From positions 1 through 64,000 of the forward strand of contig CAZJLP010000021.1 in NCBI GenBank assembly GCA_964546955.1: a DNA stretch of 64,000 nt, given 5' to 3'. The translations under genes were made by a program, and so were the position numbers. The notes beneath the pieces are model-generated. The model did not search any database and was not told the DNA's origin. It was given only the letters and a program-made list of their open reading frames with translations. The DNA is from CAZJLP01 sp964546955. GTDB lineage: Bacteria; Verrucomicrobiota; Verrucomicrobiia; Opitutales; Opitutaceae. This document shows positions 54,844-63,546 of the stretch, in pieces. Position 1 is the first letter of the stretch. Every line of letters starts with the position of its first letter.

Positions 54844-56154
54844 ATGAAGCTTGCCCTGCCCCTTTTCCGCACGCTCTCGCCGACGTGTGTTGTCTTCGCG
54901 GTCGGCTTTTTCGCTACCCTCCCCCTCTCCGCCAAGCAAGACCACCGCAATGAGGACGAAGCGAAAATCCCTCCCTATACCCTGCCTGAGGTTTTGAAAA
55001 TGCAGGATGGCACCCCGGTCACGACCGCCCAGGAATGGGTGCAGAAACGACGCCCGCAGATCCTACAACTCTACCGGGACAATGTTCACGGTCACACACC
55101 CGCGCAGCCGCTGAAGGATCTCCGTTTCGAAGTGGTCGAGGCCGACCCGACGGCACTCGGTGGCACCGCTCACCGCAAGCAGATCGAGGTGCGGTTCGCG
55201 AAAAATCCCGCGTCTCCAGTGATGCACGTGCTTCTTTATACGCCGGCGCAGGCCAAGGGACCAGTCCCGGTCTTCCTCGCGCTCCACTTCAACGGCAACT
55301 GGGCCATCATCGACGACCCCGGAGTCCGCCTTTACGAAACATGGAATCGCCGGGAGCAGAAAAAGGTCATGCCGGCAGCCGACGTTAAACGCGGCACCTC
55401 GAAGGAGTGGGACATCCCCCTTGCGCTCTCGCGCGGTTACGGCGTCGCGGCGGTCTACTACTGCGACATCGAGCCGGATTTCGAAGCCGGAGCGGGACTG
55501 CCGCAAGGCGTGAGGCCCCTCTTTTACAAAGAAGGTCAAACCGCCCCCGGACCCGCCGAGTGGGGCGCCATCGGCGCGTGGGCCTGGGGGATGAGCCGGG
55601 CCCTGGACTACCTTCAGACCGACCAACAGGTCGATGCCAACAAAGTTATCGGCGTCGGTCAGTCGCGCCTGGGCAAAGCCGTGCTCTGGGCCGGTGCGCA
55701 GGACGAACGGCTAGCCATGATCGTCGCCAGTTGTTCGGGCGAAGGAGGGGCCGCGCTCAGCCGGCGCGACTATGGGGAAAACCTCGATAACATGACGACG
55801 ACTTACCTCTATCAGTTCTGCGACAACTTCAAGCGCTTCCATCGGAACTGGGACGCGCTCCCCGTCGATGCGCATATGCTCGTTTCCTTGATCGCCCCGC
55901 GTCCCTTGTTTCTGAATACGGGCAGCGAGGATCAATGGTCCGATCCGAAAGGGGAATTTCTGGCGGCACAGGCAGCCTCTCCGGTCTACGCGCTCTTTGG
56001 AAAAAAAGGCTTGGCTGACGTTCAACGCCCTCCTCTCGACATCCCGGTTCTGCAAGATATCGCCTTCCACGAACACACCGGGCGACACGCGATCCTCGCC
56101 AGCGACTGGAAGGCGTTTCTCGATTTCGCAGACCTCAAATTGGGCGGGAAGTAG
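54844..56154 (+). CDS. exported CE15 glucuronoyl esterase-like protein
   Basis: 436 aa with a signal peptide (LSPTCVVFAVGFFATLPLSA). The alpha/beta-hydrolase body has VFLALHFNGNWAIIDDPGVR and the nucleophile motif GVGQSRLGKAVLWAGA (Ser near residue 274), the CE15 G-x-S-R-x-G-K pattern. IVASCSGEGGAALSRRDYGE holds the Glu, and FHEHTGRHAI gives the catalytic His near 410. CE15 enzymes cleave the ester linking lignin to glucuronoxylan. Opitutus terrae CE15 enzymes have been studied, which fits the suggested lineage. With GH3, GH43 and the pectate lyase relic it indicates plant-biomass use. Confidence 0.9.
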   Translation: MKLALPLFRTLSPTCVVFAVGFFATLPLSAKQDHRNEDEAKIPPYTLPEVLKMQDGTPVTTAQEWVQKRRPQILQLYRDNVHGHTPAQPLKDLRFEVVEADPTALGGTAHRKQIEVRFAKNPASPVMHVLLYTPAQAKGPVPVFLALHFNGNWAIIDDPGVRLYETWNRREQKKVMPAADVKRGTSKEWDIPLALSRGYGVAAVYYCDIEPDFEAGAGLPQGVRPLFYKEGQTAPGPAEWGAIGAWAWGMSRALDYLQTDQQVDANKVIGVGQSRLGKAVLWAGAQDERLAMIVASCSGEGGAALSRRDYGENLDNMTTTYLYQFCDNFKRFHRNWDALPVDAHMLVSLIAPRPLFLNTGSEDQWSDPKGEFLAAQAASPVYALFGKKGLADVQRPPLDIPVLQDIAFHEHTGRHAILASDWKAFLDFADLKLGGK

Positions 56155-56259
56155 CCCTGCGCGGATTCCGCGCGGGTGAAAATCGGTCGCTACGCCAAAA
56201 TCACCGCGGCCTCGACCGCGCCGCACTTGAGGAATGCGGCGCCATGACTACCTTGTCCC

Positions 56260-56763
56260 ATGAGCAAAGCCTTTCTTCGCGAATCCGATTTCGAAGAGCT
56301 GCCCGATGTGCCGCGGCCAATGGCGGTGCTCCCCCCGGGGGCTAAGAATTACCTGACCGAGCAGGGCGCCGCGCGATTGCGCCGGGAACTGGCTCAGTTG
56401 GTCGAACAGGTGCGTCCTCCGCTGGCGGCGGATCCAACCAATGCGGATATGCGAAGAGATTTACAGACGGTCGACCAACGCGTTCGCTATCTTCAGGAAA
56501 GTCTTCGCACGGCTGAAATCGTCGCGGAGGCTCCGCGACTTGATGACGTGGTCAGGTTTGGCAGCCGAGTCGTCGTGCGCGAAAAAGACGGCTCCGAAGT
56601 CGAATACCGCGTCGTCGGAGTCGACGAAACCGAAATGGGCCCCAACTATATCAGCTGGCAGTCGCCCCTCGCCAAAGCGCTGCTGAACACCCGGCCGGGG
56701 GAGCGCATCGGCTTCAGCACGCCTCGCGGGCTCACCACCCTCGACGTCCTGAGGGTCGACTGA
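56260..56763 (+). CDS. GreA/GreB-family transcription elongation factor-like protein
   Basis: 167 aa. The N-terminal coiled coil (YLTEQGAARLRRELAQLVEQ, RRDLQTVDQRVRYLQESLRT, AEIVAEAP) carries acidic and basic residues like the Gre finger. The C-terminal FKBP-like domain reads VRFGSRVVVREKDGSEVEYR and VVGVDETEMGPNYISWQSPL, AKALLNTRPGE. A GreB-like form with an extended N-terminus (LPDVPRPMAVLPPGAKNY) is likely. Gre factors rescue stalled RNA polymerase. It starts about 105 bp after the CE15 gene and is followed by the barrel gene 32 bp later. Confidence 0.88.
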   Translation: MSKAFLRESDFEELPDVPRPMAVLPPGAKNYLTEQGAARLRRELAQLVEQVRPPLAADPTNADMRRDLQTVDQRVRYLQESLRTAEIVAEAPRLDDVVRFGSRVVVREKDGSEVEYRVVGVDETEMGPNYISWQSPLAKALLNTRPGERIGFSTPRGLTTLDVLRVD

Positions 56764-56795
56764 CCCGGCCTCTGCCTCGGCTGGTTTTGTCCGCC

Positions 56796-57257
56796 ATGCT
56801 CCTTCTTCGCCTCGTTCTCCTGCTGCCACTCCCGAGCGGCATCGTGCACGCAAGCCGCGAACAATGGCTCGTCCATCTGAACGGTGCATCCCACCATTTC
56901 AATCGGCGAGACCTTACAGAGCGAAACTGGGGCTTGGGTGCGACCTATGAATTAAATCCACGGGAGCCCTACGTTTGGGCGGCTGAAGTCGATTTTTTCA
57001 AGGATTCCTTCAACGATCCCAGTGGCTACGCAGGCGCGTCTTTTCGACGGCGCTTCCGCCATGTCGACGTGGGACTGGTCGGTTTCGTCATGTACCGGGA
57101 GAGTGCGCGCGATCGCATCGGTTCGGCGGTGTTTCCAGGTATCCTCCCTTTTGTCGAACTTGGCACCGTTAGGGTCCGCCTCCGCACTGCTTATATCCCC
57201 GCGGTAACCGGGCGGGACGACGAAGCGGTGACGTTTCAGTTATTGATTCGATTGTAA
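56796..57257 (+). CDS. exported beta-rich (barrel-like) hypothetical protein, 153 aa
   Basis: From ATG 56796; a TTG at 56787 is also possible. A signal peptide (LLLRLVLLLPLPSGIVHAS) is followed by aromatic beta strands: LVHLNGASHHFNRRDLTERN, WGLGATYELNPREPYVWAAE, VDVGLVGFVMYRESARD and FPGILPFVELGTVRVRLRTA, ending in LLIRL. It resembles small eight-stranded outer-membrane barrels of PagP type, though I cannot confirm enzyme residues beyond the early His in ASHHFN. It lies 32 bp after the Gre gene and 9 bp from the end of the convergent DUF748-like gene. Confidence 0.6.
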   Translation: MLLLRLVLLLPLPSGIVHASREQWLVHLNGASHHFNRRDLTERNWGLGATYELNPREPYVWAAEVDFFKDSFNDPSGYAGASFRRRFRHVDVGLVGFVMYRESARDRIGSAVFPGILPFVELGTVRVRLRTAYIPAVTGRDDEAVTFQLLIRL

Positions 57258-57266
57258 GTGCAGCGC

Positions 57267-58436
57267 TTATCGCCCGACGCGCATTTTTGTCTCCCGGCCG
57301 AAACCGGCGCGCAGCGCTTCGACAAAGGCGTTGCGCAGGAGATTATCGACGGTGGTCCACACGTCGACGTTGTTGTTGGCGAAATTTCCGAAAATGGGGG
57401 CCTCGGTCGCGACTTTGTCCTCGTTCCGATTTTTGAGAACCGTCGTAACGACGTCCGCAGCGCTTTCCTTGATTTTCTGGCCCAGCTTTTTGTTCTTGTC
57501 GTCCGACGTCCTGAAATCGAGGTCCTTCAAGAATGGCTTGCTGTAGCCGCTGTACGAACCGTTGTCGGCCTTGATCTCGGTGAAAAGCTCGAAGACACCG
57601 GTGCCAACGTCCATCCCGGCATAGGCCTGGAGAATCGCGTTGATGGGAGAAAGCTGTTGCTCCCGTAGTTCGAATTTGGTTACAAATCGCGGAGTTTTCG
57701 AGAGTGGATCGGCCTGGGTTTCAATTCGCAGCTTTCCCTGACCGGTGGTGACCGCCTGGAGCGTGACTTTCGCCGGCAAGGGATCTCCTTGCGGCTGATT
57801 GCCAAATCCGCTGCCCAAAATGTGGAGGTCGTGAAGAGCGACGTCGATGACCGGGCTGTGGGATTTGTCGATAAAGCGCACCGAGGAATTTTTAACCTCG
57901 AGCTTGGTCAGTTTCATGGGGAACGCCTTCGCGAGCGTTTCCTGCCAAGTCTTGATTTGCTCTTTTATTTCCTCTTTTTTTTGCTCCGCCTTTTCCGGCG
58001 ATTCCTTGGGAGCGTCGAAAAGCTTTGTGGTGGTAAACTCGGCCCGATCCACCGTCAACTCACCCAATAGCTTGCCGCCCAGCAGGTGGGGCAACGCGAT
58101 CTTTCCCGCTGCTTTGTCAACCTTGACGACGGGGTTCTCGTTTTCCTTGCCCCGCTCGTGCAGGATGAAGTTTTTCACCTGCGCGCCGCCTCGCCACAAT
58201 GCAACGTTCACCCCTTCGACTCGCCCCGTAAAGCCCTCCATCTTTTGAAGCTTGGAATTGATCAGACGGGTCGCGATCGGCGATGCGATCAACTGCGCCA
58301 ACAGAAGCAATCCCACCACCACCGCGAAGGTCCAAAGTAGGAATCGGGCCCAGCGCCTGGTTGAGTGGGACGTAAAGGGGGAATGTTGAGAACGACCGGC
58401 GCGGTCGCGAGAAGGGGTGGTGGGGCGTGCATGCAT
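57267..58436 (-). CDS. DUF748/AsmA-like envelope protein
   Basis: 389 aa from ATG 58436; the frame is open to 58658 without coding features. A basic N-terminus precedes one membrane helix (FLLWTFAVVVGLLLLAQLIA) and a periplasmic part beginning SPIATRLINSKLQKMEGFTG with VEGVNVALWRGGAQVKNFIL. This, with PVIDVALHDLHILGSGFGNQ, matches DUF748/AsmA-like proteins. A Lys/Glu-rich helix (EKAEQKKEEIKEQIKTWQET) sits in the middle. The family is linked with envelope or lipid transport roles; function here is unknown. It is divergent from the CBS gene. Confidence 0.75.
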   Translation of the reverse strand: MHARPTTPSRDRAGRSQHSPFTSHSTRRWARFLLWTFAVVVGLLLLAQLIASPIATRLINSKLQKMEGFTGRVEGVNVALWRGGAQVKNFILHERGKENENPVVKVDKAAGKIALPHLLGGKLLGELTVDRAEFTTTKLFDAPKESPEKAEQKKEEIKEQIKTWQETLAKAFPMKLTKLEVKNSSVRFIDKSHSPVIDVALHDLHILGSGFGNQPQGDPLPAKVTLQAVTTGQGKLRIETQADPLSKTPRFVTKFELREQQLSPINAILQAYAGMDVGTGVFELFTEIKADNGSYSGYSKPFLKDLDFRTSDDKNKKLGQKIKESAADVVTTVLKNRNEDKVATEAPIFGNFANNNVDVWTTVDNLLRNAFVEALRAGFGRETKMRVGR

Positions 58437-58716
58437 GGGTGCGTTTTCGCTTAGTGCATGCCAACTCTCTAACTGACTGGTGGCTGGGTGCTCCGCGCGC
58501 GCGACGAAATCTCCACGTCGCAAGGTGCAATCCACGCTCCGTGGCCTTAGGCAAACTGCAAAGCCAGGCAGGCGTATCCCGGTGGGGGCGATATATGGAC
58601 GATCCAAGCGGAGCCCGAACCGCGCCCCGCGCTCTCCTGGGGACCGCTTCTGCGCCATTGTGCCGGAAGCGGCCCCATGGCACGCGAATGTCGCCGGCGC
58701 TATGATCGCCCTTCCT

Positions 58717-59145
58717 ATGAAAGTATCTCAAATTATGACGAAGGGCATCCACTTTGTCGGCTCCGACACTCCGGTCATTGAAGCGGCTGGCCTCATGCGG
58801 CTGCACGGAATTGGCGCCGTGCCTGTGCTCGCCGATGGGCACGTGGTTGGAATGCTGACGGATCGCGACATCACCGTGCAGCTCGTGGCCGACGGAGACG
58901 ATCCGCGCTCCACGCCGGTGAGCGAAATCATGTCCCGCGGTTCCATCTCCATTCAACAAGATGAGGACGTCGACGAAGCCGTGCACCTGATGCAGCAATA
59001 CCAGGTGCGGCGCCTGCCTGTGCTGGACGCGTCGGGACAGCTTGTGGGGATCCTTTCCCTCGGCGACGTGGCAGTGGACGTGCACGCCGGATTGTCTGGA
59101 AAGGTCTTGAAGGACGTATCCGAACCGGCGGAACCGCTTAACTGA
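58717..59145 (+). CDS. tandem CBS-domain protein
   Basis: 142 aa from ATG 58717 (MKVSQIMTKGIHFVGSD), the usual start of these proteins; ATG 58702 would add five residues. Two CBS motifs are clear: AAGLMRLHGIGAVPVLADGH with VGMLTDRDITVQLVADG, and AVHLMQQYQVRRLPVLDASG with LVGILSLGDVAVDVHAG. Stand-alone CBS pairs bind adenosine nucleotides and act as sensors or regulators; the partner is unknown. It sits 280 bp downstream of a divergent gene. Confidence 0.93.
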   Translation: MKVSQIMTKGIHFVGSDTPVIEAAGLMRLHGIGAVPVLADGHVVGMLTDRDITVQLVADGDDPRSTPVSEIMSRGSISIQQDEDVDEAVHLMQQYQVRRLPVLDASGQLVGILSLGDVAVDVHAGLSGKVLKDVSEPAEPLN

Positions 59146-59207
59146 AGAGCCGGCAGGAAGTCCGAGCTTTACCTGTCGCCCCGGTCAAATAGACCCAGCG
59201 CACAGGC

Positions 59208-59936
59208 ATGAGCGAAACGTTTCATTTCTCGACCACCGTTGCCTACGGGGACGTGGATCGACACGAGTGCGTTCACCTCGCCGGGATTTTCAAATTCCTA
59301 CAGGAAGCCGCAATCAGGCACGCCAACGCGTTCGACACCGGTACGCATGCGATTCGGACCCGCGGCGAAGCTTGGGTCCTCAACCGGGTGGCGGTTGGAA
59401 TTAATGCCTATCCTCGCTATGAAGATCCGCTGCGGATTGAAACGTGGTCGCGCGGGATAAGCGGTTTTCGCGGCTACCGCGAGTATCGCGTGTACGTCCG
59501 AGATCGGCCCATGATTTCAGCGTCGTCGCTGTGGATCTACGTCAATGTGACCGAGCGCGCGCCGGTGAGAGTTCCGCTGGAAATCGCGGAGAAGTTTCCT
59601 CCCACTGGCGAGGCCGCCTACAAAGCCGACATCGAACGGCTCAAAGTGGAGGTGCCCGAACTGGCTCGCAGCCTCCTGTATCAAGGAGCCCTGCGGTACT
59701 CGGACGTGGACAGCATGGGCCACGTCAACAACGCTGCCTACCTCGACCTCATCCAATCGGCGCTGGACAGGCACAAGGCTCCCCCCCACCCCCGTGGCGT
59801 GGAAATTAAATTCCAACGAGAAATTCCCGCGACATCGGAACGGGTCGATGTCGCGCTCGAGAGAAGAGAAGCCGACATTCGATTTCAGATTGCCGACGGA
59901 AACACCGTCTTTGCTGTCGGGCGAACCGTCGGATAA
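59208..59936 (+). CDS. acyl-ACP thioesterase-family protein
   Basis: 242 aa with two hotdog domains in tandem. The first reads TTVAYGDVDRHECVHLAGIF, KFLQEAAIRHANAFDTGTHA and WVLNRVAVGINAYPRYED, where an aromatic and a catalytic-type Asp/His pattern is seen. The second has ALRYSDVDSMGHVNNAAYLD with the hallmark D-x-MGHVNN of thioesterases, and FQREIPATSERVDVALER. This matches bacterial FatA/FatB-like acyl-ACP thioesterases, which release free fatty acids. It lies 62 bp after the CBS gene on the same strand. Confidence 0.88.
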   Translation: MSETFHFSTTVAYGDVDRHECVHLAGIFKFLQEAAIRHANAFDTGTHAIRTRGEAWVLNRVAVGINAYPRYEDPLRIETWSRGISGFRGYREYRVYVRDRPMISASSLWIYVNVTERAPVRVPLEIAEKFPPTGEAAYKADIERLKVEVPELARSLLYQGALRYSDVDSMGHVNNAAYLDLIQSALDRHKAPPHPRGVEIKFQREIPATSERVDVALERREADIRFQIADGNTVFAVGRTVG

Positions 59937-59969
59937 GATGACGCAGTCCAAGACAGGGCAGGGACAGAT

Positions 59970-60764
59970 CTACGCTCGCAGAATAGGTCCGCCCTCAGTT
60001 TCGAAATGAGAGAGCGATCGCCGCTGATCCTCCTCTCGGAGCGGCTCCGAGGGGTCAACTAACGGGGCGGCACGCAAGCTGTCGCCCGTAAAAGGAACGC
60101 TCACGGTGCGCGTTTCGCGATCGTAGTGCCATCCTTCCGCCAGCGGCACGACATGGACGTTTCCGACAGCCCAGACGGTCGTGACGCCAGCGAAAAGGGG
60201 CCGGCCTTCACCGTCGCGCCAAACCGTATGAACCAGGCCTACCTTGTCGCCATTCGCCTCGACCGCGATATAACCGACGATTCCGTCCTCATTCCGTGCC
60301 AGCCTCTCCCATGCCGCACGGGTCGCGTGCTTCGCTTCGTCCCAGGGAAGCGAATCCGGGCTGCGCAATTCCTCATAGTGGTCTCTCAACTCTGCTTCGC
60401 GCTCCTCGAACGAGCCAGGCGGCTGCCGCCGCCCGTATCCTTGGTACCCCACCCGGTACGCTTCGATAAAGTCGTCATAGGGCCGTTCCTTCGCGTACGG
60501 CTGCCGCGAATGTTGTTCGCGCCAATAGTCCGCTTCATCACTGGGCCGTCGCGCTTCCGCGAGCCCCTTGCCGGCCAAGGCTCCGACGATAAGGCCGCCG
60601 AACGCGGCCAGCGGAATAGCTATCGGCCCGACCGCGGCCAGGGCGATGGCAGCGCCGGCCGCTGCCCCGGCCGTCGCGCCCGTGCCGACTGCTGTGCGGG
60701 CCTCATCGGGGTGAACTTGCGAACGAGGAGAGGGCTCTAGATTGTGGCTAGTTTCGGGGGTCAT
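59970..60764 (-). CDS. glycine-zipper hypothetical protein, 264 aa
   Basis: Not recognised as a named family. The N-terminal third contains a Gly/Ala-rich hydrophobic stretch (GATAGAAAGAAIALAAVGPI, IPLAAFGGLIVGALAGKGLA), which looks like a glycine-zipper membrane hairpin. The middle is charged and Tyr-rich (YWREQHSRQPYAKERPYDDF, RVGYQGYGRRQPPGSFEERE) and the end is beta-like (VTTVWAVGNVHVVPLAEGWH). Its ATG lies inside the end of the upstream gene, an overlap of 17 bp. Proteins like this are often linked with envelope stress; that is not shown here. Confidence 0.65.
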   Translation of the reverse strand: MTPETSHNLEPSPRSQVHPDEARTAVGTGATAGAAAGAAIALAAVGPIAIPLAAFGGLIVGALAGKGLAEARRPSDEADYWREQHSRQPYAKERPYDDFIEAYRVGYQGYGRRQPPGSFEEREAELRDHYEELRSPDSLPWDEAKHATRAAWERLARNEDGIVGYIAVEANGDKVGLVHTVWRDGEGRPLFAGVTTVWAVGNVHVVPLAEGWHYDRETRTVSVPFTGDSLRAAPLVDPSEPLREEDQRRSLSHFETEGGPILRA

Positions 60765-61086
60765 AAGGTGATGGGAAATGGACGGACAGATGGTAATCCT
60801 CCGTGGGATTGCTCGCCATCAACGACGCCATCTGCGCGTCGGTGAGAGGAACAGTGACGATGTGAAGTCGAGCCGGCGAATCCTCCACGATCACCGCCAG
60901 TGAGGGGCCCTCCTGATCTCCGGCGACATCGCGGACCTTGATCGTCCCCGCATAACTGAGGATGGGTTGATCGTAAAAACTCACCCGTACGATCCGGCCC
61001 GCCAGACGGGAAAGATCGGCTGGCGACAAAGGCGCCCCTTTGCCGGACTCGGCGGTCAGGTGGGAGGTTTTCGAATCCTCGTTCAC
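60748..61086 (-). CDS. hypothetical protein, 112 aa, middle gene of a coupled trio
   Basis: Not recognised. The start is GTG 61086-61084, overlapping the upstream TGA as GTGA; the 3' end overlaps the next gene by 17 bp, so it lies in a tight operon. The protein has a Ser-rich N-terminus and a small domain with GRIVRVSFYDQPILSYAGTI, GPSLAVIVEDSPARLHIVTV and ASLMASNPTEDYHLSVHF. It looks like a small beta-barrel or SH3-like fold with no signal peptide. Confidence 0.6.
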   Translation of the reverse strand: MNEDSKTSHLTAESGKGAPLSPADLSRLAGRIVRVSFYDQPILSYAGTIKVRDVAGDQEGPSLAVIVEDSPARLHIVTVPLTDAQMASLMASNPTEDYHLSVHFPSPYDPRN

Positions 61087-61307
61087 GAGTTAAGTCCGCG
61101 GTTCACGCCCTGTTCGGGGCGATCTTTGCGGTGTCGCGGGTTGTGCTCGACATTGCCGCCTCCGCCCGGCGCCGTTTCATCGCGGCGTTCACGCGCGTTC
61201 GAATTCTTCGGCGGGATTTCGTCCAGCGGCACAGTCTTTCCGGTTTTGTCCTGCCGTGGATTCTTGGCGCTCCCTTGATTCGTCGTCGTGCTGTGATCGG
61301 GTTCCAT
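61083..61307 (-). CDS. small polar hypothetical protein, 74 aa, first gene of the trio
   Basis: Not recognised. It is very hydrophilic and probably disordered (NSNARERRDETAPGGGGNVE, HNPRHRKDRPEQGVNRGL) with no hydrophobic segment. The coupling of its TGA to the next start (GTGA overlap) is the main reason to accept it. Such short charged proteins next to stress-type genes are common, but no function is known. Confidence 0.45.
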   Translation of the reverse strand: MEPDHSTTTNQGSAKNPRQDKTGKTVPLDEIPPKNSNARERRDETAPGGGGNVEHNPRHRKDRPEQGVNRGLNS

Positions 61308-61460
61308 AGCCCATCATAAACTCGACAGGCGCCGCTGTCTTGCGGCTGCAGCACTGAAATCCATCAGAGGCAGCCGCCCCACGGTTCTGTCCGGAGAATG
61401 CCGGGCAACGGTCGGCGAAAGCCATTGCGCCCTTCCTCGCCGCAACAATGCTCGCTTTCG

Positions 61461-62171
61461 ATGAGTCGCGAGATGTGTTATCGCTGTTTCTGGCCTAAAC
61501 CGCTCTGTTGGTGTCGCTCCATTCAGCCGATGGAGACGCAAACGCGCTTCGTCTTCTTGATGCATCCAAAGGAGTTCAAGGAGGAGAAGGCAGGCACCGG
61601 ACGCCTGACGCACCTGTGTCTTCCCAATAGCGAACTCCATATGGGGATCGCGTTTGACAACGATGACTCCGTCCAAGCGCTTATCACGTCACCGTCTCAT
61701 TTTCCGGTTCTGCTCTATCCCGGCCCGCAGGCGCTCAATTTGTCGGAAGGCCAGCTCGCCCCCATCGATGTAGGATCGCGGCGGCTTGTGGTTTTCCTGC
61801 TCGATGCGACCTGGACCGGCGCGCGCAAGATGTTGCGCCTGAGTCCCAGCCTCCAGCGCCTTCCACGCATCATGTTCACGCCCGCTGCTCCGAGCCGGTA
61901 TGTGATCAAACAACAGCCCCACCCCGCCTGCCTGTCTACGCTGGAAGCGACGCATGAACTGCTCCTGGCGTTGGAGCGTTCGGGTTTGGACCGCTATACT
62001 CGCCCCGCGCAGTTGCTCGATCTGTTCGAGCGCATGCAAACCTACCAGTTGAAGTGCGCCTCCGACCCGAACCGCGTCGGCTATCGACATCGCGCCTACA
62101 GCGATCCTTCGCGGCGCGCGGCGCCCCTAGGCAAGAGTGGTGCTCGCCGCAGAAAAATGTTCGGCAGTTGA
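61461..62171 (+). CDS. DTW-domain tRNA-uridine aminocarboxypropyltransferase-like protein
   Basis: 236 aa from ATG 61461; the frame is open to 61398. The N-terminal Cys cluster CYRCFWPKPLCWC is the family zinc-site pattern. Next come TRFVFLMHPKEFKEEKAGTG, RLTHLCLPNSELHMG and the catalytic-motif region VVFLLDATWTGARKMLRLSP, where the DTW motif appears as DATW. APSRYVIKQQPHPACLSTLE and LDLFERMQTYQLK follow. The enzyme transfers an aminocarboxypropyl group from SAM to uridine in tRNA (TapT/TuaA-like). The DUF1294 gene begins 2 bp later. Confidence 0.9.
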   Translation: MSREMCYRCFWPKPLCWCRSIQPMETQTRFVFLMHPKEFKEEKAGTGRLTHLCLPNSELHMGIAFDNDDSVQALITSPSHFPVLLYPGPQALNLSEGQLAPIDVGSRRLVVFLLDATWTGARKMLRLSPSLQRLPRIMFTPAAPSRYVIKQQPHPACLSTLEATHELLLALERSGLDRYTRPAQLLDLFERMQTYQLKCASDPNRVGYRHRAYSDPSRRAAPLGKSGARRRKMFGS

Positions 62172-62173
62172 TC

Positions 62174-62542
62174 ATGTACGTCCCCATTCTTCTCCTCTTG
62201 CTAGTCCTGCCCGGCTGGGCGCTGTGCTGGCTCGTGCCCGTCTTGGCGATCAATCCGGTCATAGTTCTGGCAGCGACAGGAGCCGTGTCGTCGATCGCCT
62301 ACGGATTTTACGCGGTCGACAAACGCCGCGCCGAACGCGGCCACCGCCGAATCCCCGAGGCAATGCTCCACCTGCTCGCTTTAGCGGGCGGCTGGCCGGG
62401 CGCTTTTCTCGCGCAACATCGAGTCCGTCACAAAAATGCCAAGCTCTCATTCCAATTGGTGTTCTGGACGATCGTGGCGCTCCACGAAGCAGCTGCCTTC
62501 CTCTGGTTGCGATCTCAGGGCCAATTGGGCGGTAACATTTAG
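62174..62542 (+). CDS. DUF1294 membrane protein
   Basis: 122 aa from ATG 62174, 2 bp after the DTW stop. Three helices are seen: VPILLLLLVLPGWALCWLVP, INPVIVLAATGAVSSIAYGF and, after the conserved motif YAVDKRRAERGHRRIPEAML, HLLALAGGWPGAFLAQHRVR then FQLVFWTIVALHEAAAF. The D-K-x-x-A and GGxPGA elements are the DUF1294 hallmark. In other bacteria this domain is sometimes fused to a cold-shock domain. Function unknown. Confidence 0.92.
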   Translation: MYVPILLLLLVLPGWALCWLVPVLAINPVIVLAATGAVSSIAYGFYAVDKRRAERGHRRIPEAMLHLLALAGGWPGAFLAQHRVRHKNAKLSFQLVFWTIVALHEAAAFLWLRSQGQLGGNI

Positions 62543-62584
62543 ATTGGCGGTAGGCGAGGCCCCCCCCTCGATGAGCTCGGCACC

Positions 62585-62640
62585 TTGAGTCTTTCGGCTC
62601 CGCTCAGGACCCTGAGCTTGTCGAACGGGCCTGTCGAAAC
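62585..62640. repeat. fragment of a widespread dispersed repeat
   Basis: This stretch contains CCCTGAGCTTGTCGAACGGG (62610-62629) preceded by a TCAGG/CCTGA pair and followed by CCTGTCGAA. This kind of sequence is found dispersed in many bacterial genomes. It lies in the 255-bp gap between the DUF1294 gene and yqhA; nothing else is visible there. Confidence 0.5.
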
Positions 62641-62797
62641 GGTGGACCCGCCCGTCTACGCAAGTGAGGCAGTTTGCTCGTCTGTCTCCAGGGACGGTCC
62701 GTCAATCGGCCTTGCCCTCGCTGTGGAGAATAACGCTTTTCGCAAATTGGGCGTGCTAGAGTCAGCCCGAAAATCGCGCCGACAAATAGCTCCGGTC

Positions 62798-63418
62798 TCA
62801 GTGCGTCGTCCCGGCCCGCCGGTCGGTCAGGCGATCGATCCACGCGAGTGCGACCGCGGAGCCGACAAAGGTCAGATGGATGACCACCTGCCACAGCATG
62901 GTCGAGTCTTTCATGTGCGGTGCGTTGATGAAGGTTTTCAACAAGTGGATGGAGGAAATGCCGATCAACGCCATCGCGAGCTTCACTTTCAGGATACCGG
63001 CGTTCACGTGGGACAACCATTCAGGCTGGTCCGGATGATTCTGCAGGTTCAGCCGTGACACAAACGTCTCGTACCCGCCGACGATCACCATGATCAGGAG
63101 ATTTGCGATCATCACCACATCGATCAGGCCAAGCACGATGAGCATCACGTAAGTTTCCGTACCCGTCGTTGAGGCCATCACTGCGCCATGTGCCCCCGCT
63201 TCAGCCGCGGCGGCCGGCACTTCGCCCACTCCCACGCCGGCAGGGGGTGGATGTCCCAGCAGGGCGAACGCGATCAAATGCCAGAGCTCCACGAAAAACC
63301 GCCACACGTAGACGCACTGCGCCACGATCAAACCGAGATAAAGCGGAGCCTGCAGCCAGCGGCTGAGGAAGATCAGGTTGGATAGGGGACGCGCGCCCGC
63401 GGGCCGAGTGTCAGACAT
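62798..63418 (-). CDS. yqhA: YqhA (UPF0114) family membrane protein
   Basis: 206 aa from ATG 63418; the frame is open much further upstream, but MSDTRPAGARP begins the recognisable protein. It has ARPLSNLIFLSRWLQAPLYL, LGLIVAQCVYVWRFFVEL, the central VLGLIDVVMIANLLIMVIVG with YETFVSRLN, LKVKLAMALIGISSIHLLKT and WQVVIHLTFVGSAVALAWID. This matches UPF0114 proteins, with four helices. An insert of about 35 Ala/Gly/Pro residues after the second helix (PPPAGVGVGEVPAAAAEAGA) is longer than usual. Confidence 0.93.
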   Translation of the reverse strand: MSDTRPAGARPLSNLIFLSRWLQAPLYLGLIVAQCVYVWRFFVELWHLIAFALLGHPPPAGVGVGEVPAAAAEAGAHGAVMASTTGTETYVMLIVLGLIDVVMIANLLIMVIVGGYETFVSRLNLQNHPDQPEWLSHVNAGILKVKLAMALIGISSIHLLKTFINAPHMKDSTMLWQVVIHLTFVGSAVALAWIDRLTDRRAGTTH

Positions 63419-63546
63419 AGAGAAGCGTGGTCTAGAGGCAGGAGCCCGCGTTTGTCGAACCCTCGTTTGTGAAATCGTGACCGGAAGGCTCGCAATCCCA
63501 ACAGGCCGCCGCCACCGTTCCGCCACGCGAAGCTCGGCTCGACGCT

